Under the pieces are notes generated by a model. The model had not been told where the DNA came from, searched no databases, and worked only from the letters and a program-made list of their open reading frames with translations. The position numbers and the translations under genes are program-made. Below are positions 27,773 to 36,751 of a stretch of DNA of 64,000 nucleotides, one piece after another; the first letter of the stretch is position 1; every line of letters starts with the position of its first letter. Source of the stretch: Anabaena sphaerica FACHB-251 (lineage in GTDB: Bacteria > Cyanobacteriota > Cyanobacteriia > Cyanobacteriales > Nostocaceae); NCBI RefSeq assembly GCF_014696825.1, contig NZ_JACJQU010000003.1, positions 310,001 to 374,000 of the forward strand, given 5' to 3'.

Positions 27773-29233
27773 ATGCCTATATTTTCTTCTTTAACTGCTA
27801 GAAATGCTCTTTATGAAAAATTTAAATCAAAAATTATTAATAATCCTATTTTAGATAGAAATTTGGTTAGTTATCAAGGTAACAAACAAGCTCCATTTTC
27901 TGCTTGGTTCAAATACAGAGAAGGATTTTCAGAACGTCTAGTTACTTATATTCTGAAAACATTACAGCCAAAGCCAGGTCTATTACTAGATCCATTTTCA
28001 GGAAGTGGGACATCATTATTTACTGCAAGTGAATTAGGATGGCAAACCACGGGAATTGAACTTTTACCAGTCGGTATTTTTGCTACAGAAGCTAGAATAA
28101 TAGCTCAGAAGATAAATATAGAATTATTAAAATCGGTAATTTACAAATTGGAAAAAATAGATTATAAAGATTACTATAAAGACTCTTTAGCATTTAAGCA
28201 TTTAGCAATTACTCGTGGTGCATTTTCCGAAATTAATGAAAAGCAATTAGTCGGTTATCTATCTTATTGTCATGATTTTATTAGAGATAAGAATATACAA
28301 CAATTACTGATGTATACTGCTTTGTGTATTCTTGAAGATATTAGTTACACTAGGAAAGATGGACAGTATCTGCGCTGGGATTTTCGTTCAGGTCGTTCAA
28401 AAGGTAAAACTGAATTTAATAAGGGTGAAATTTTATCTTTTGAAGATGCAATTAGACGAAAATTAAAGCAAATTATATCAGACTTAGAGCTAGATTATAT
28501 CCAACTAGATTTATTTAGTAATACTGAATTATCAACATTTACAACCATCAAATCAGTTAATAAATCAGGTAATTTTGAAATTTTAGAACCTCAGCTTTAT
28601 GAAGGATCATGTTTAGAAATTCTGCCTACTTTCCCAGATAATAGTATTGATGTTGTTATTACATCACCACCATATCTTAACCGATATGATTACACTCGTA
28701 CCTATGCACTAGAACTTGCATTTTTGGGATGTAGTGAAGATAAAGTAAAAAATCTGCGTCAACAAATGCTGTCATGTACAGTTGAAAATCGTGATAAACA
28801 TAAATATCTAGAAGAATACTATACTAGTAAAGAACGTTATGATGAATTTTTAAAAATAGATGCTGTTTTTAAACAACAGGCTGCATTACAAGAAGTATTA
28901 ATGATTTTAGAAGAATATAAAAAAGAAAGAAATTTAAATAATAAAAATATTGCCCGGATGGTACACAATTACTTTTATGAAATGTGTTTTGTAATCTATG
29001 AATTAAGTCGTATTCTCAAATCTGGTGGCATAATTACAATAGTCAACGATAATGTCAAATATGCAGGTGAAGAGATTCCGGTAGACCTCATTCTATCAGA
29101 TATCGCAGAATCTTTTGGACTAAGGACAAAATATATTTGGACACTAGGAAGAGGTAAAGGAAATAGCAGTCAACAAATGGGAAGTTATGGACGTACAGAA
29201 TTACGTAAATGTGTTTATATTTGGGAAAAATAA
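27773..29233 (+). CDS. DNA methyltransferase with TSPPY motif (probable N4-cytosine type)
   Basis: 486 residues. AdoMet motif I, LLLDPFSGSGTSLF, lies at about residue 71. Catalytic motif IV, VVITSPPYLNRYDYTRTY, is at about residue 299. The ~225 residues between them would hold the target-recognition region, giving the alpha-like order I-TRD-IV. S/T-SPPY favours N4-cytosine methylation, though N6-adenine is not excluded. The endonuclease gene starts 5 bp after its stop. AT-rich composition relative to its neighbours hints at horizontal acquisition. Confidence 0.88.
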   Translation: MPIFSSLTARNALYEKFKSKIINNPILDRNLVSYQGNKQAPFSAWFKYREGFSERLVTYILKTLQPKPGLLLDPFSGSGTSLFTASELGWQTTGIELLPVGIFATEARIIAQKINIELLKSVIYKLEKIDYKDYYKDSLAFKHLAITRGAFSEINEKQLVGYLSYCHDFIRDKNIQQLLMYTALCILEDISYTRKDGQYLRWDFRSGRSKGKTEFNKGEILSFEDAIRRKLKQIISDLELDYIQLDLFSNTELSTFTTIKSVNKSGNFEILEPQLYEGSCLEILPTFPDNSIDVVITSPPYLNRYDYTRTYALELAFLGCSEDKVKNLRQQMLSCTVENRDKHKYLEEYYTSKERYDEFLKIDAVFKQQAALQEVLMILEEYKKERNLNNKNIARMVHNYFYEMCFVIYELSRILKSGGIITIVNDNVKYAGEEIPVDLILSDIAESFGLRTKYIWTLGRGKGNSSQQMGSYGRTELRKCVYIWEK

Positions 29234-29238
29234 ATATC

Positions 29239-30264
29239 ATGACAGATGAGGTAAATCGGATAAACTATCGTTTACGTTCAACATTCTTTTATCGTAAAAT
29301 CAAAGAATACAAAACACTATCTTTCCAATCCAAAGTTGCTGCATTATTACCAGTCAAGCATTTATATAGTTGGGACAACTGGAAAAACTGGGGTATTGGA
29401 GAAGATGCTTTTGCTTATATCAGCAACCATCCAGAATTACAACTCATTCAAGTATTTTGCCATCCTCGATTAATTCGGGAATACTCTTCGTTATTAGCCT
29501 ACTATCGTAATATAGCTGCACTCCCTCAAAAAGCCGTTCAGTATTTAGCTAAAGTTAATTTAAAGAAGATTGAAGCTGATGAAGAAAATAAATACACTCT
29601 AACAGAAGAGAAAGCTTTAGCACTTTGTCGGCTATTTAATGAACATATATCGCTGATTATTGATAGTTCTATAGAAAGCCTGACAGCAGAAGAATTATAT
29701 GGCATACTACTAGCTTCAACAGGAGCGAAAATTGATGGTTCATGGCGTAATGCCATTGGAGAAGAAGCCGAAAAAATTGTTCAAAGACTTCTGATTAAAG
29801 AGGCAAAAGAACGTAATTTACTTGCTGCTTTTATTCCACGGAAAGGTATTAAAGTTGAAGGATATAATCCTGATAAAATTGATGAACAGGTAGGTAATAT
29901 AGAAGATTATCGGGGTGTAATGTTGGTTAACCAGACTTCTATACTTTTTTCCAGCGAGCCAGATATTTCACTTCTGAATAATCAGGGTACAACGGTTGGT
30001 GTGATTGAAGTGAAAGGAGGAACTGATCCTGCTGGCGCACTAGAACGTTATGGTGCTGCTAAAAAATCTTTTGAAGAAGCATTGCGTATAAATCCTGAAG
30101 TTAAAACTATTCTCATTGCTAGTTGTATTACACCTGAAGTAAATAATCGTATTCAAAATGATCCAATAATTTTTGTCTATTTCAACTTGACAGAAATATT
30201 GAGCGAAGAATCACGAATATATGATCAATTTGTTCAAGAAGTATTTTTAGTTATAGATAAATAA
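29239..30264 (+). CDS. Type II restriction endonuclease, possibly XcyI-like
   Basis: 341 residues from ATG 29239 (MTDEVNRINYRL); an ATG 30 bp upstream overlaps the methyltransferase. The likely catalytic core is in ILFSSEPDISLL followed by GVIEVKGGTDPAGALERYGA, a PD...E-x-K arrangement of PD-(D/E)xK nucleases. Overall form and pairing with a TSPPY methyltransferase resemble the XcyI/Cfr9I group (CCCGGG cutters). That family assignment is from memory of sequence style and is tentative. Confidence 0.65.
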   Translation: MTDEVNRINYRLRSTFFYRKIKEYKTLSFQSKVAALLPVKHLYSWDNWKNWGIGEDAFAYISNHPELQLIQVFCHPRLIREYSSLLAYYRNIAALPQKAVQYLAKVNLKKIEADEENKYTLTEEKALALCRLFNEHISLIIDSSIESLTAEELYGILLASTGAKIDGSWRNAIGEEAEKIVQRLLIKEAKERNLLAAFIPRKGIKVEGYNPDKIDEQVGNIEDYRGVMLVNQTSILFSSEPDISLLNNQGTTVGVIEVKGGTDPAGALERYGAAKKSFEEALRINPEVKTILIASCITPEVNNRIQNDPIIFVYFNLTEILSEESRIYDQFVQEVFLVIDK

Positions 30265-30287
30265 CTGGGATCAAGATAATATTTAAA

Positions 30288-31193
30288 TCATATATCTTTG
30301 TGACTTGAATGCACGCTAGGAGTTAAACTAATTAAATCATCAATATTCAGTTTCATGGTTTGACAAATAGCATCTAAGGGTAAATCATTAGGATCATAAC
30401 CAAAGGGATTTTCGATTTCTAAACCAATGGCTTCAATACCCAATAAAGTAAAGCTGACTAAAGCCGAAATAAACCCTGTCCACCAACCAAGATTCTCTAC
30501 TATTTGAAATGGTAATAAGAGGCAATATAGTAATAATAATTGCTTGAGATGAATAGCGTAAGCTAGAGGAATCGGTGTTTTTAAAATGCGTTCACAAGAC
30601 CCTAAATTATCAACCAATATATTTAATAATTGTTGCAGAGAGTTTAATTGATAGCTATTTAAGCAATTGCGGTTATATTGCTGTTGTAAGTAATCACTAA
30701 TCCAGAAAGCTATCTCTAGAGGAGGATTATTCATTAGTTTTAGCTTGATATACCGAGACGTTGGCATTAATTCTTCTAATTCACTATTTATAGGTTTGCT
30801 TCGTAAATGCAGTTTAGTCGCTACTGCAAAAGCTACTAATAAATTTAAAGTGTCAATTTTATGGTCTTTATCTTCTATAGCAATTTCATCGACAGATACC
30901 CAAATTTGTCGTGCTAGATTGCGGACTGTATTAACTATAGAACCCCAAAGTTTTCTGCCTTCCCAAAAACGTTCATAAGCTGTATTTGTCCGAAATACTA
31001 GTAATAAACCTAAAACAATACTGGGAATAACACTCCCTAAAATTGGTTGAGAAACTGGTAATTTAAAATAGTAAAGTACCGAAACTAAAACGCCAAATAT
31101 TCCGCACCCAATAACTCGTAGATAAATTGCTGTAATTACAGAACCTTTAATCTGTAAAGCTATTTTAAACCATTGGAACTTTTTGTTTTCCAT
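30288..31193 (-). CDS. Bestrophin-family membrane channel
   Basis: 301 residues. The N-terminus VSVLYYFKLP, SIVLGLLLVFRTNTAYERFWEGRKLWG is the hallmark of bestrophin/UPF0187 proteins (helix 2 and the R-x-N-x-A-Y-x-R-W/F-W-E motif). Four membrane helices are visible, with C-terminal IENPFGYDPNDLPLD matching the conserved D-x-N-D-L-P. Cyanobacterial and plastid bestrophin-like proteins are pentameric anion channels; some are linked to bicarbonate transport into thylakoids. It is the convergent neighbour of the endonuclease gene. Confidence 0.88.
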   Translation of the reverse strand: MENKKFQWFKIALQIKGSVITAIYLRVIGCGIFGVLVSVLYYFKLPVSQPILGSVIPSIVLGLLLVFRTNTAYERFWEGRKLWGSIVNTVRNLARQIWVSVDEIAIEDKDHKIDTLNLLVAFAVATKLHLRSKPINSELEELMPTSRYIKLKLMNNPPLEIAFWISDYLQQQYNRNCLNSYQLNSLQQLLNILVDNLGSCERILKTPIPLAYAIHLKQLLLLYCLLLPFQIVENLGWWTGFISALVSFTLLGIEAIGLEIENPFGYDPNDLPLDAICQTMKLNIDDLISLTPSVHSSHKDI

Positions 31194-31285
31194 ACAAATT
31201 TCCTAAATTTAGTTATTTGGTGAATCTACATCGACTCTTGATGATGACAAGCTCAATCATATCAGTTAAGTAGATCAAAAGACAA

Positions 31286-31314
31286 ATACCCGACTTCTCA
31301 AAGAAGTCGGGTAT
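31286..31314 (-). terminator. Stem-loop terminator downstream of the ketolase gene
   Basis: A perfect 13-bp stem, ATACCCGACTTCT (31286-31298) with its complement 31302-31314, around a 3-base loop. On the minus strand it is followed by TTTGTCTTTT. It is 41 bp beyond the stop of the ketolase gene. Confidence 0.75.
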
Positions 31315-31355
31315 CTGCTTATTATTTGGTTATTATATTGATTTCAACCAACTAC

Positions 31356-33050
31356 TTAACCAATTCCAAATACAGATTCAACAGTGGACTTAATTGAATT
31401 TCCTGCATCCTTTAAAGTCTGAGTAATTGGGTGCTTGGACTGCAAAAACACTCTAGCACAATTACGTCCTGGCATTCCCGAAATTGAACCACCGGGATGA
31501 GTCCCCGCACCAGTTAAAAATAGATTATCAATTGGGGTTTTATAATTTGCTAATTCTGGCAAAGGTCGGAAAAATACCATTTGATCCATAGTCATATCAA
31601 TATGGTAATAATTACCCTTATATGCTCCTAATCTTTCTCCTAATTCTGCTGGACTTTCTACCCTTCTAGCGATAATTGAGGTTTTCAAATTTGGCGAATA
31701 AGTTGCTAGTTTATCAACTACCCGATCTGCAACTTTATTTTTTAATTCATCAGTCCAACCAGTGCCTTTTAAACCTGTACCTTCTGCACCAGCAATTTGA
31801 TAAGGAGCGAAAAATTCAATCCAGACAGTATGCTTGCCTGCTGGAGCTAAAGTAGGATCAAGGAAGCTAGGCATAACCACATACATTGATGGGTCTGAAT
31901 CAGGAATTTCTCCTAATGTACATTTACTATGAGCCTGTTCTACATGATTCATTGAATCAGCAATTAAAATAGAACCAATCAGATATTCGTCTTTATGCTC
32001 ATGGTAGGGAAAATGCAAGGGTTCATTTAATGCTAAATCTATCTTTAAGATAGTTTCATTATTATTAACAATGCGGCGTTCTAATCTTTCTCGTAACTCT
32101 GGATCTGCATCATCAACTTCTTGAGTATCTATCAATTGCAAAAATAATCGCCTGGCATCAATATTAGAAATTACTCCATATTTTGCCCGATATTCCTCAC
32201 CACCAGCAACCCGAACACCCACTGCTGCACCATCATCAATTAAGACCTTTTCTACTTGCTGATCTGTGAGAATTTCACCTCCTTTACTAGTAACTAAATT
32301 CACCAATGCTTTCACCAATGCACCAGTTCCACCACGTGGTCTACTCATTCCGGGATTATGACGCATAGACATCATCATGACACCGATTGCCAGGTTTTTT
32401 TGAGATGGTGGCGCACCTAGTTCTGATGCTAGTCTCGAAAGGGGTGCTTTCAGAAATTCTTCATCAAACCATTCGTTAAGAATATCTTCGGCACTGGTGA
32501 GCATGGTACGGACAAAATCTAGGCTTTTTTGCGTAGAACCAACTACAGAAAATAAATCTTTGAATTTTTGAATGTTGTAGTTACCAAAAATATCTACAAT
32601 TGATTTGGGTGGGGCGTTGAATATGGGAATCATGGCACTAATTGCCCGTTGCCAATAGTGTGTGAATTCAGCGTATTTTTTGGCATCGCGTTCATTGTAA
32701 CGAGCTATTTCTGCACAAGTCTTTTCTAGGGATTTATGGGCTAAGAAATACTTACCATCAGGATGGGGACAAAAAACAACAGGATCACATTCGAGATATT
32801 CTAAGCCGTATTTTTCCAGTTCTAATTCTGCAACGACTGGACCCAAGTGAATAAATTCATGGTCAATCGCACAGAGATTAAATTTAAACCCTGGTGCTTT
32901 GTCTGGTATACATTCTTCTGTTGTGGCAGCACCACCGGGAACGGAACGCTTTTCTAGTAGCAGGACGCTATAGCCTGCTTTGAGTAAATAAGCAGCACAC
33001 ACTAACCCATTGTGTCCTGCGCCAATAATTACAACATCATATTCTTTCAT
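31356..33050 (-). CDS. crtO: CrtO-type beta-carotene ketolase / phytoene desaturase-family oxidoreductase
   Basis: 564 residues from ATG at 33050 (MKEYDVVIIGAGHNGLVCAAY). FAD/NAD(P)-binding dinucleotide fold at the N-terminus (GxGxxG in IIGAGHNGL, then LLLEKRSVPGGAATTEE). The C-terminal FAD signature is NLFLTGAGTHPGGSISGMPG. These features and the length match CrtO, which inserts keto groups into beta-carotene to make echinenone/canthaxanthin. Other members of the amine-oxidase/phytoene-dehydrogenase family share them, so substrate identity is inferred. It is monocistronic with a terminator. Confidence 0.8.
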   Translation of the reverse strand: MKEYDVVIIGAGHNGLVCAAYLLKAGYSVLLLEKRSVPGGAATTEECIPDKAPGFKFNLCAIDHEFIHLGPVVAELELEKYGLEYLECDPVVFCPHPDGKYFLAHKSLEKTCAEIARYNERDAKKYAEFTHYWQRAISAMIPIFNAPPKSIVDIFGNYNIQKFKDLFSVVGSTQKSLDFVRTMLTSAEDILNEWFDEEFLKAPLSRLASELGAPPSQKNLAIGVMMMSMRHNPGMSRPRGGTGALVKALVNLVTSKGGEILTDQQVEKVLIDDGAAVGVRVAGGEEYRAKYGVISNIDARRLFLQLIDTQEVDDADPELRERLERRIVNNNETILKIDLALNEPLHFPYHEHKDEYLIGSILIADSMNHVEQAHSKCTLGEIPDSDPSMYVVMPSFLDPTLAPAGKHTVWIEFFAPYQIAGAEGTGLKGTGWTDELKNKVADRVVDKLATYSPNLKTSIIARRVESPAELGERLGAYKGNYYHIDMTMDQMVFFRPLPELANYKTPIDNLFLTGAGTHPGGSISGMPGRNCARVFLQSKHPITQTLKDAGNSIKSTVESVFGIG

Positions 33051-33391
33051 GTTTTTTATTTTCAACTAAACTAGGTTTCTAAGTTGAGAAAAGATTTACA
33101 GCAGAATTTAGAACTCAGGAGTGAAAGCCGCTTGCTCTTTGATAGTACAGCATGGCGTAAGCCATAATCCACGCTTCGCTAGAGCCATATTTTTATCTTC
33201 AACTTTGTACCTCCTTAACTGGCAATCAACTATAATAACTATAATAAATTTCCATAATTTTTTATTGGTTTGACAAGAATTTTTATTGATTATAAATTAC
33301 TATAGGACTCCTGTTTCATTTTTGAACACACACAATAGATATACATCTACCTTCTTTCTTCCCTATTCCCTGCCTAAATGAGTAGTAAAAA
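33051..33391. other. Intergenic region
   Basis: About 340 bp between the ketolase and the DUF2993 gene. It contains a degenerate ATGGCGTAAGCCAT / ACGCTTCGCTAGAGCC repeat near 33150-33190 and AT-rich sequence. No gene is seen. Confidence 0.5.
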
Positions 33392-34180
33392 TCAAATCAA
33401 ATTGCTAGAGTGTGAATCTTCATAAGCAGAAAGTAATGTTTCCGCTGAGGGAATTTGCTTGACCTGAGCTTCAAGTATCAGGATCAACTTACCCTTTTGG
33501 ACTTGCATCTCGTTGATAGAAAATACCATATCTTCCCACTCCAAGTATGGTAAATTGATAATTTCTTTAACTTTTTGCATAGCAGCTGCAATTAATTCTA
33601 CTCTGAGTCCTTCTCCTTCGGTACAGCGAAAACTCTCCAGCATGGGAGGTTTTATTCGAGTGCGGGGATGAGCGATCGCATGATAACCTAAGATGTGACT
33701 ATTCCCCTCCTCTTTAAGCAGAATTTTGCCTTTAAATTCTAGTATGTCCTCAGCGGGTAAATATACCTGCATTTCTTGTGGTTCAAACCTGACACTTTTT
33801 CCATCTACATTTAACTTGAATTTATGTACTAAGCTACGAATCATGTCTGAACTTAAAGCTGAGTTAATATCTGCTTCTTCCATGACAACACGAGCAATAG
33901 CATTTACTGGTTCATCGAGTTGAATCTGCCCCAATATCGCACTTAAAGGATTGACAGCAATGCTATCTGTTTGTACTTTAATTTCTTGGATACGGATTTT
34001 TTCTTTAATCACTAATCCTTGACCAGCAAAAGAAACACCATCTAGTTGTCCCTGAATTATTTTACCAATATCTGTTTGTACCTCTACATCTATTTGTTCT
34101 GCTTCATCTAACTCTTCAGATAACCTTCTTTCCGCTGCCTGAGATAAGAATTTCTCTTCAAACTTTGGTTGTTCAGGCAT
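33392..34180 (-). CDS. DUF2993 (LmeA-like) lipid-binding protein
   Basis: 262 residues, no signal peptide. It has the DUF2993 layout: an amphipathic beginning, LDGVSFAGQGLVIKEKIRIQEI, VNPLSAILGQIQLDEPVNA, and a second half of alternating strands. The family is related to SMP-like/LmeA proteins that bind lipids and is multi-copy in cyanobacteria. Cyanobacterial members often sit near carotenoid or lipid genes, but the function here is unknown. It is a single gene. Confidence 0.82.
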   Translation of the reverse strand: MPEQPKFEEKFLSQAAERRLSEELDEAEQIDVEVQTDIGKIIQGQLDGVSFAGQGLVIKEKIRIQEIKVQTDSIAVNPLSAILGQIQLDEPVNAIARVVMEEADINSALSSDMIRSLVHKFKLNVDGKSVRFEPQEMQVYLPAEDILEFKGKILLKEEGNSHILGYHAIAHPRTRIKPPMLESFRCTEGEGLRVELIAAAMQKVKEIINLPYLEWEDMVFSINEMQVQKGKLILILEAQVKQIPSAETLLSAYEDSHSSNLI

Positions 34181-34350
34181 AAGATTTTTTACTCTCCCAA
34201 TGTGCTATTACTGGTTAATGTATACTCTAAATCATCAATAGAGTATCTATAGTCAGACATAAATCCATTGGTAGATTTAAGAAATCGTAGAATTCAGAAG
34301 TCAGACCAATTCAGTTAAGAATCTCTAGGAGATATATTCCTAACTTCTCC

Positions 34351-34475
34351 AGGACTTACGCAAAATCATGAAAAAATGTAGACCAAAGGGCGTGCTGCAG
34401 GCTTACCGCAAAGGACGCAAAGGACGCAAAGGACGCGAAGAAATAAGAGTTTCAGAGAGTTAGTGCGTAAGTCCT
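34351..34475. mobile_element. MITE-like element with 12-bp terminal inverted repeats
   Basis: AGGACTTACGCA at 34351-34362 and its exact complement TGCGTAAGTCCT at 34464-34475 bound a 125-bp non-coding segment. The segment includes three 9-bp AAAGGACGC repeats. A related, more diverged element is at 49081-49170. Confidence 0.75.
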
Positions 34476-34552
34476 ATTCTCAAAGAATTTGGCGATCCTG
34501 ATCTTAGTGTTTAAAGAAAAAGTTTAAATTCATCCAGTTAAAAAGAATTGAA

Positions 34553-34830
34553 TTAATGTAAGTTCTGCACATCATCTGAAGAGTAATCCGCCATTACTAA
34601 ACCGTCTTTAGTTGCTGCGTTAACTTCTAGATTCCCATGCTCATTAAAGTGGATATCTTATCTTCCGATGTAAATACCCAAGTTAGTAGTTTCTCATTTA
34701 GTTTTTGAGTAAAAATAACTTTCATATCAATTTCCGGTTGTAAATAAGCTAGATTTTTTAATAACCAATATATTGTTTCTGGCTCTATTTCAATAATTTG
34801 GTTGATGGCTGTGATGAGAATTTGGTTAAT
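34553..34830 (-). pseudogene. Frameshifted remnant of an unknown gene
   Basis: Minus strand frame 1 gives AINQIIEIEPETIYWLLKNL, AYLQPEIDMKVIFTQKLNEK, then LLTWVFTSEDK before running off into a stop. A second frame picks up at DIHFNEHGNLEVNAATKDGL and ends SSDDVQNLH, TAA at 34553. Joined by a one-base shift near 34660 they make a continuous ~90-residue coding sequence. No start is clear. The family is not recognised. Confidence 0.55.
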
Positions 34831-34922
34831 TTAGTGATTTTGGCAATCTCCCGCTAACCTAACAGTGCAGCGGGAGAGGATGTCAATAGCTTACAGCTGA
34901 AACTGTAGGCTTGCGGTGGTAA

Positions 34923-35093
34923 CTACTTCAAACCCAACCAGGCAAGTACACCTTGATTAGTGACATATTCAATCACCACCATTAAGATAAAGCCAATCAT
35001 AGCCGCACGTCCGTTTAAACGTTCGGCATATTCGTTAAAACCAAACTTGGGTTCTTCTAGTTTGGGGGTAACAGTTGGTTGTGGTTGTGTCAT
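34923..35093 (-). CDS. High-light-inducible protein (Hlip, one-helix LHC-like)
   Basis: 56 residues from ATG 35093, with AGGAA upstream. The single membrane helix contains the chlorophyll-binding motif ERLNGRAAMIGF. Hlips bind chlorophyll and carotenoid and protect photosystems during light stress and photosystem assembly. Codons further upstream to 35135 are the 5' leader. It is a single gene. Confidence 0.93.
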   Translation of the reverse strand: MTQPQPTVTPKLEEPKFGFNEYAERLNGRAAMIGFILMVVIEYVTNQGVLAWLGLK

Positions 35094-35417
35094 AATCAAA
35101 AATTCCTCTCTCTCATGATGGTGGTCAGCAAACAAAACTTAACAGTTTTTTGTGAAATAAATATTGATGGAGATTGAGCTTGAGATTCCCACAGCAGTCT
35201 CTTGCAGAGAGCGATGTAAACTCTTTCTTTACAATTTTTAATCTTTCTTTATCTATTGTAGGAATAGTTTCATATTAGTCAAGAGATCAGTGATTGCCTT
35301 TGGCACTGCGCTACGCGCAATCGCTAAATTTGCAATTTTGAATTACTGAATACGGACGTAGTGGGATAAATACTGGCAGTCTAGGGTGAATCCAAAATTA
35401 TTAGAGGCTATAAATAA
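35094..35417. other. Divergent promoter region of hlip and ald
   Basis: About 320 bp, AT-rich, with a partial repeat GCACTGCGCTACGCGCAATCGC near 35301-35325. No gene is seen. Confidence 0.5.
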
Positions 35418-36509
35418 ATGGAAATCGGCGTTCCTAAAGAAACTAAAGATCAAGAATTTCGGGTTGGTTTGAGTCCTTCTAGTGTGCGGGTACTATCGGA
35501 AAGTGGTCATACTGTCTTTGTGGAAACACAGGCGGGTACTGGTGCTGGATTTACGGATAATGATTACTCTAGTGCGGGCGCAGAAATTGTTGACACAGCA
35601 GAAGCGGCTTGGAATCGGGAGATGGTTGTCAAGGTTAAAGAACCCTTGAAAACAGAGTATAAGTTATTGCAGAAAAACCAGTTATTATTTACTTATTTGC
35701 ACTTAGCCGCTGATCGGCAATTAACAGAACATTTGATTGATTCTGGCACTTGTGCGATCGCTTACGAAACCGTAGAACAGCCAGGTGCAAACAGACTCCC
35801 CTTGCTTACCCCCATGAGCATTATCGCAGGTCGGTTAGCAGTGCAGTTTGGTGCAAGATTCCTGGAACGTCAGCAAGGTGGTAGAGGCGTACTTTTAGGG
35901 GGTGTACCTGGAGTTAAACCTGGTAAAGTGGTCATCTTAGGCGGTGGCGTTGTGGGGACTGAAGCGGCTAAAATTGCTGTGGGCATGGGCGCAGGGGTAC
36001 AAATTTTAGATGTCAACGTTGAACGCCTATCTTATTTAGAAACCCTATTTGGTTCTAGAGTGGAACTACTTTACAGTAATTCTGCCCATATTGAAGCCGC
36101 AGTTAAAGAAGCTGACTTACTCATCGGTGCAGTTTTAATACCCGGCAAGAAAGCGCCTATTTTAGTATCTCGTGAATTGGTTAAACAAATGCGTCCCGGT
36201 TCTGTAATTGTGGATGTTGCTGTTGACCAAGGTGGATGTGTAGAAACATTACACCCCACATCCCACACGAGTCCAGTATATATTGATGAGGGAGTAGTAC
36301 ATTATGGCGTTCCCAATATGCCAGGGGCAGTACCTTGGACATCAACTCAAGCACTTAATAACAGTACATTACCCTATGTTGTGCAGTTAGCTAATTTGGG
36401 AATTAAAGCCTTAGATGCTAACCCAGCTTTAGGTAAAGGTTTGAATGTCAAAAATCATCGTTTAGTACATCCGGCTGTACTAGAAGTTTTTCCTGACTTG
36501 GGTAAATAG
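35418..36509 (+). CDS. ald: Alanine dehydrogenase
   Basis: 363 residues. The N-terminal MEIGVPKETKDQEFRVGLSP, the active-site region with Lys and His (KVKEPL, FTYLHLAAD), and NAD-binding VVILGGGVVGTEAAKIAVGMGA are diagnostic of Ald. It interconverts pyruvate plus ammonium and alanine, with NADH. In heterocystous species it is used for nitrogen metabolism. The 3' end runs directly into the CRISPR leader (the inverted repeat begins 17 bp after the stop). Confidence 0.96.
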   Translation: MEIGVPKETKDQEFRVGLSPSSVRVLSESGHTVFVETQAGTGAGFTDNDYSSAGAEIVDTAEAAWNREMVVKVKEPLKTEYKLLQKNQLLFTYLHLAADRQLTEHLIDSGTCAIAYETVEQPGANRLPLLTPMSIIAGRLAVQFGARFLERQQGGRGVLLGGVPGVKPGKVVILGGGVVGTEAAKIAVGMGAGVQILDVNVERLSYLETLFGSRVELLYSNSAHIEAAVKEADLLIGAVLIPGKKAPILVSRELVKQMRPGSVIVDVAVDQGGCVETLHPTSHTSPVYIDEGVVHYGVPNMPGAVPWTSTQALNNSTLPYVVQLANLGIKALDANPALGKGLNVKNHRLVHPAVLEVFPDLGK

Positions 36510-36525
36510 GTAAGTTGCCTTGATA

Positions 36526-36626
36526 GCGCGAGGGGGTGGGTGTAAAAAATGGGTGTTGTCAAAAAATGGCGGTATCCCTTGATAGGCTTGACTTTGGGGC
36601 TATTCATATTTTCCAACCCCTCGCGC
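36526..36626 (+). promoter_or_regulatory. CRISPR-1 leader: long-range inverted repeat
   Basis: GCGCGAGGGG (36526-36535) is complementary to 36617-36626, extended by three more pairs after one mismatch. The span is exactly 101 bp. It lies 226 bp ahead of the first repeat, the same as in the second array (44105-44205), where three pairs differ but remain complementary. Confidence 0.75.
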
Positions 36627-36661
36627 ACCTTACACAGACTGGGTTTCAGCGTTTTTTGCTC

Positions 36662-36690
36662 TTGACACGATCTCTGAAATGGACTATGAT
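36662..36690 (+). promoter_or_regulatory. CRISPR-1 promoter
   Basis: TTGACA at 36662-36667, a 17-bp spacer and TATGAT at 36685-36690. The -10 box ends 62 bp before the first repeat. The same arrangement precedes array 2. Confidence 0.8.
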
Positions 36691-36751
36691 GAAGTCGCTC
36701 GCGCAATCGAACCTTGAAAACTAAATATACTAAGGGTTTCAGCCTTCCGCT

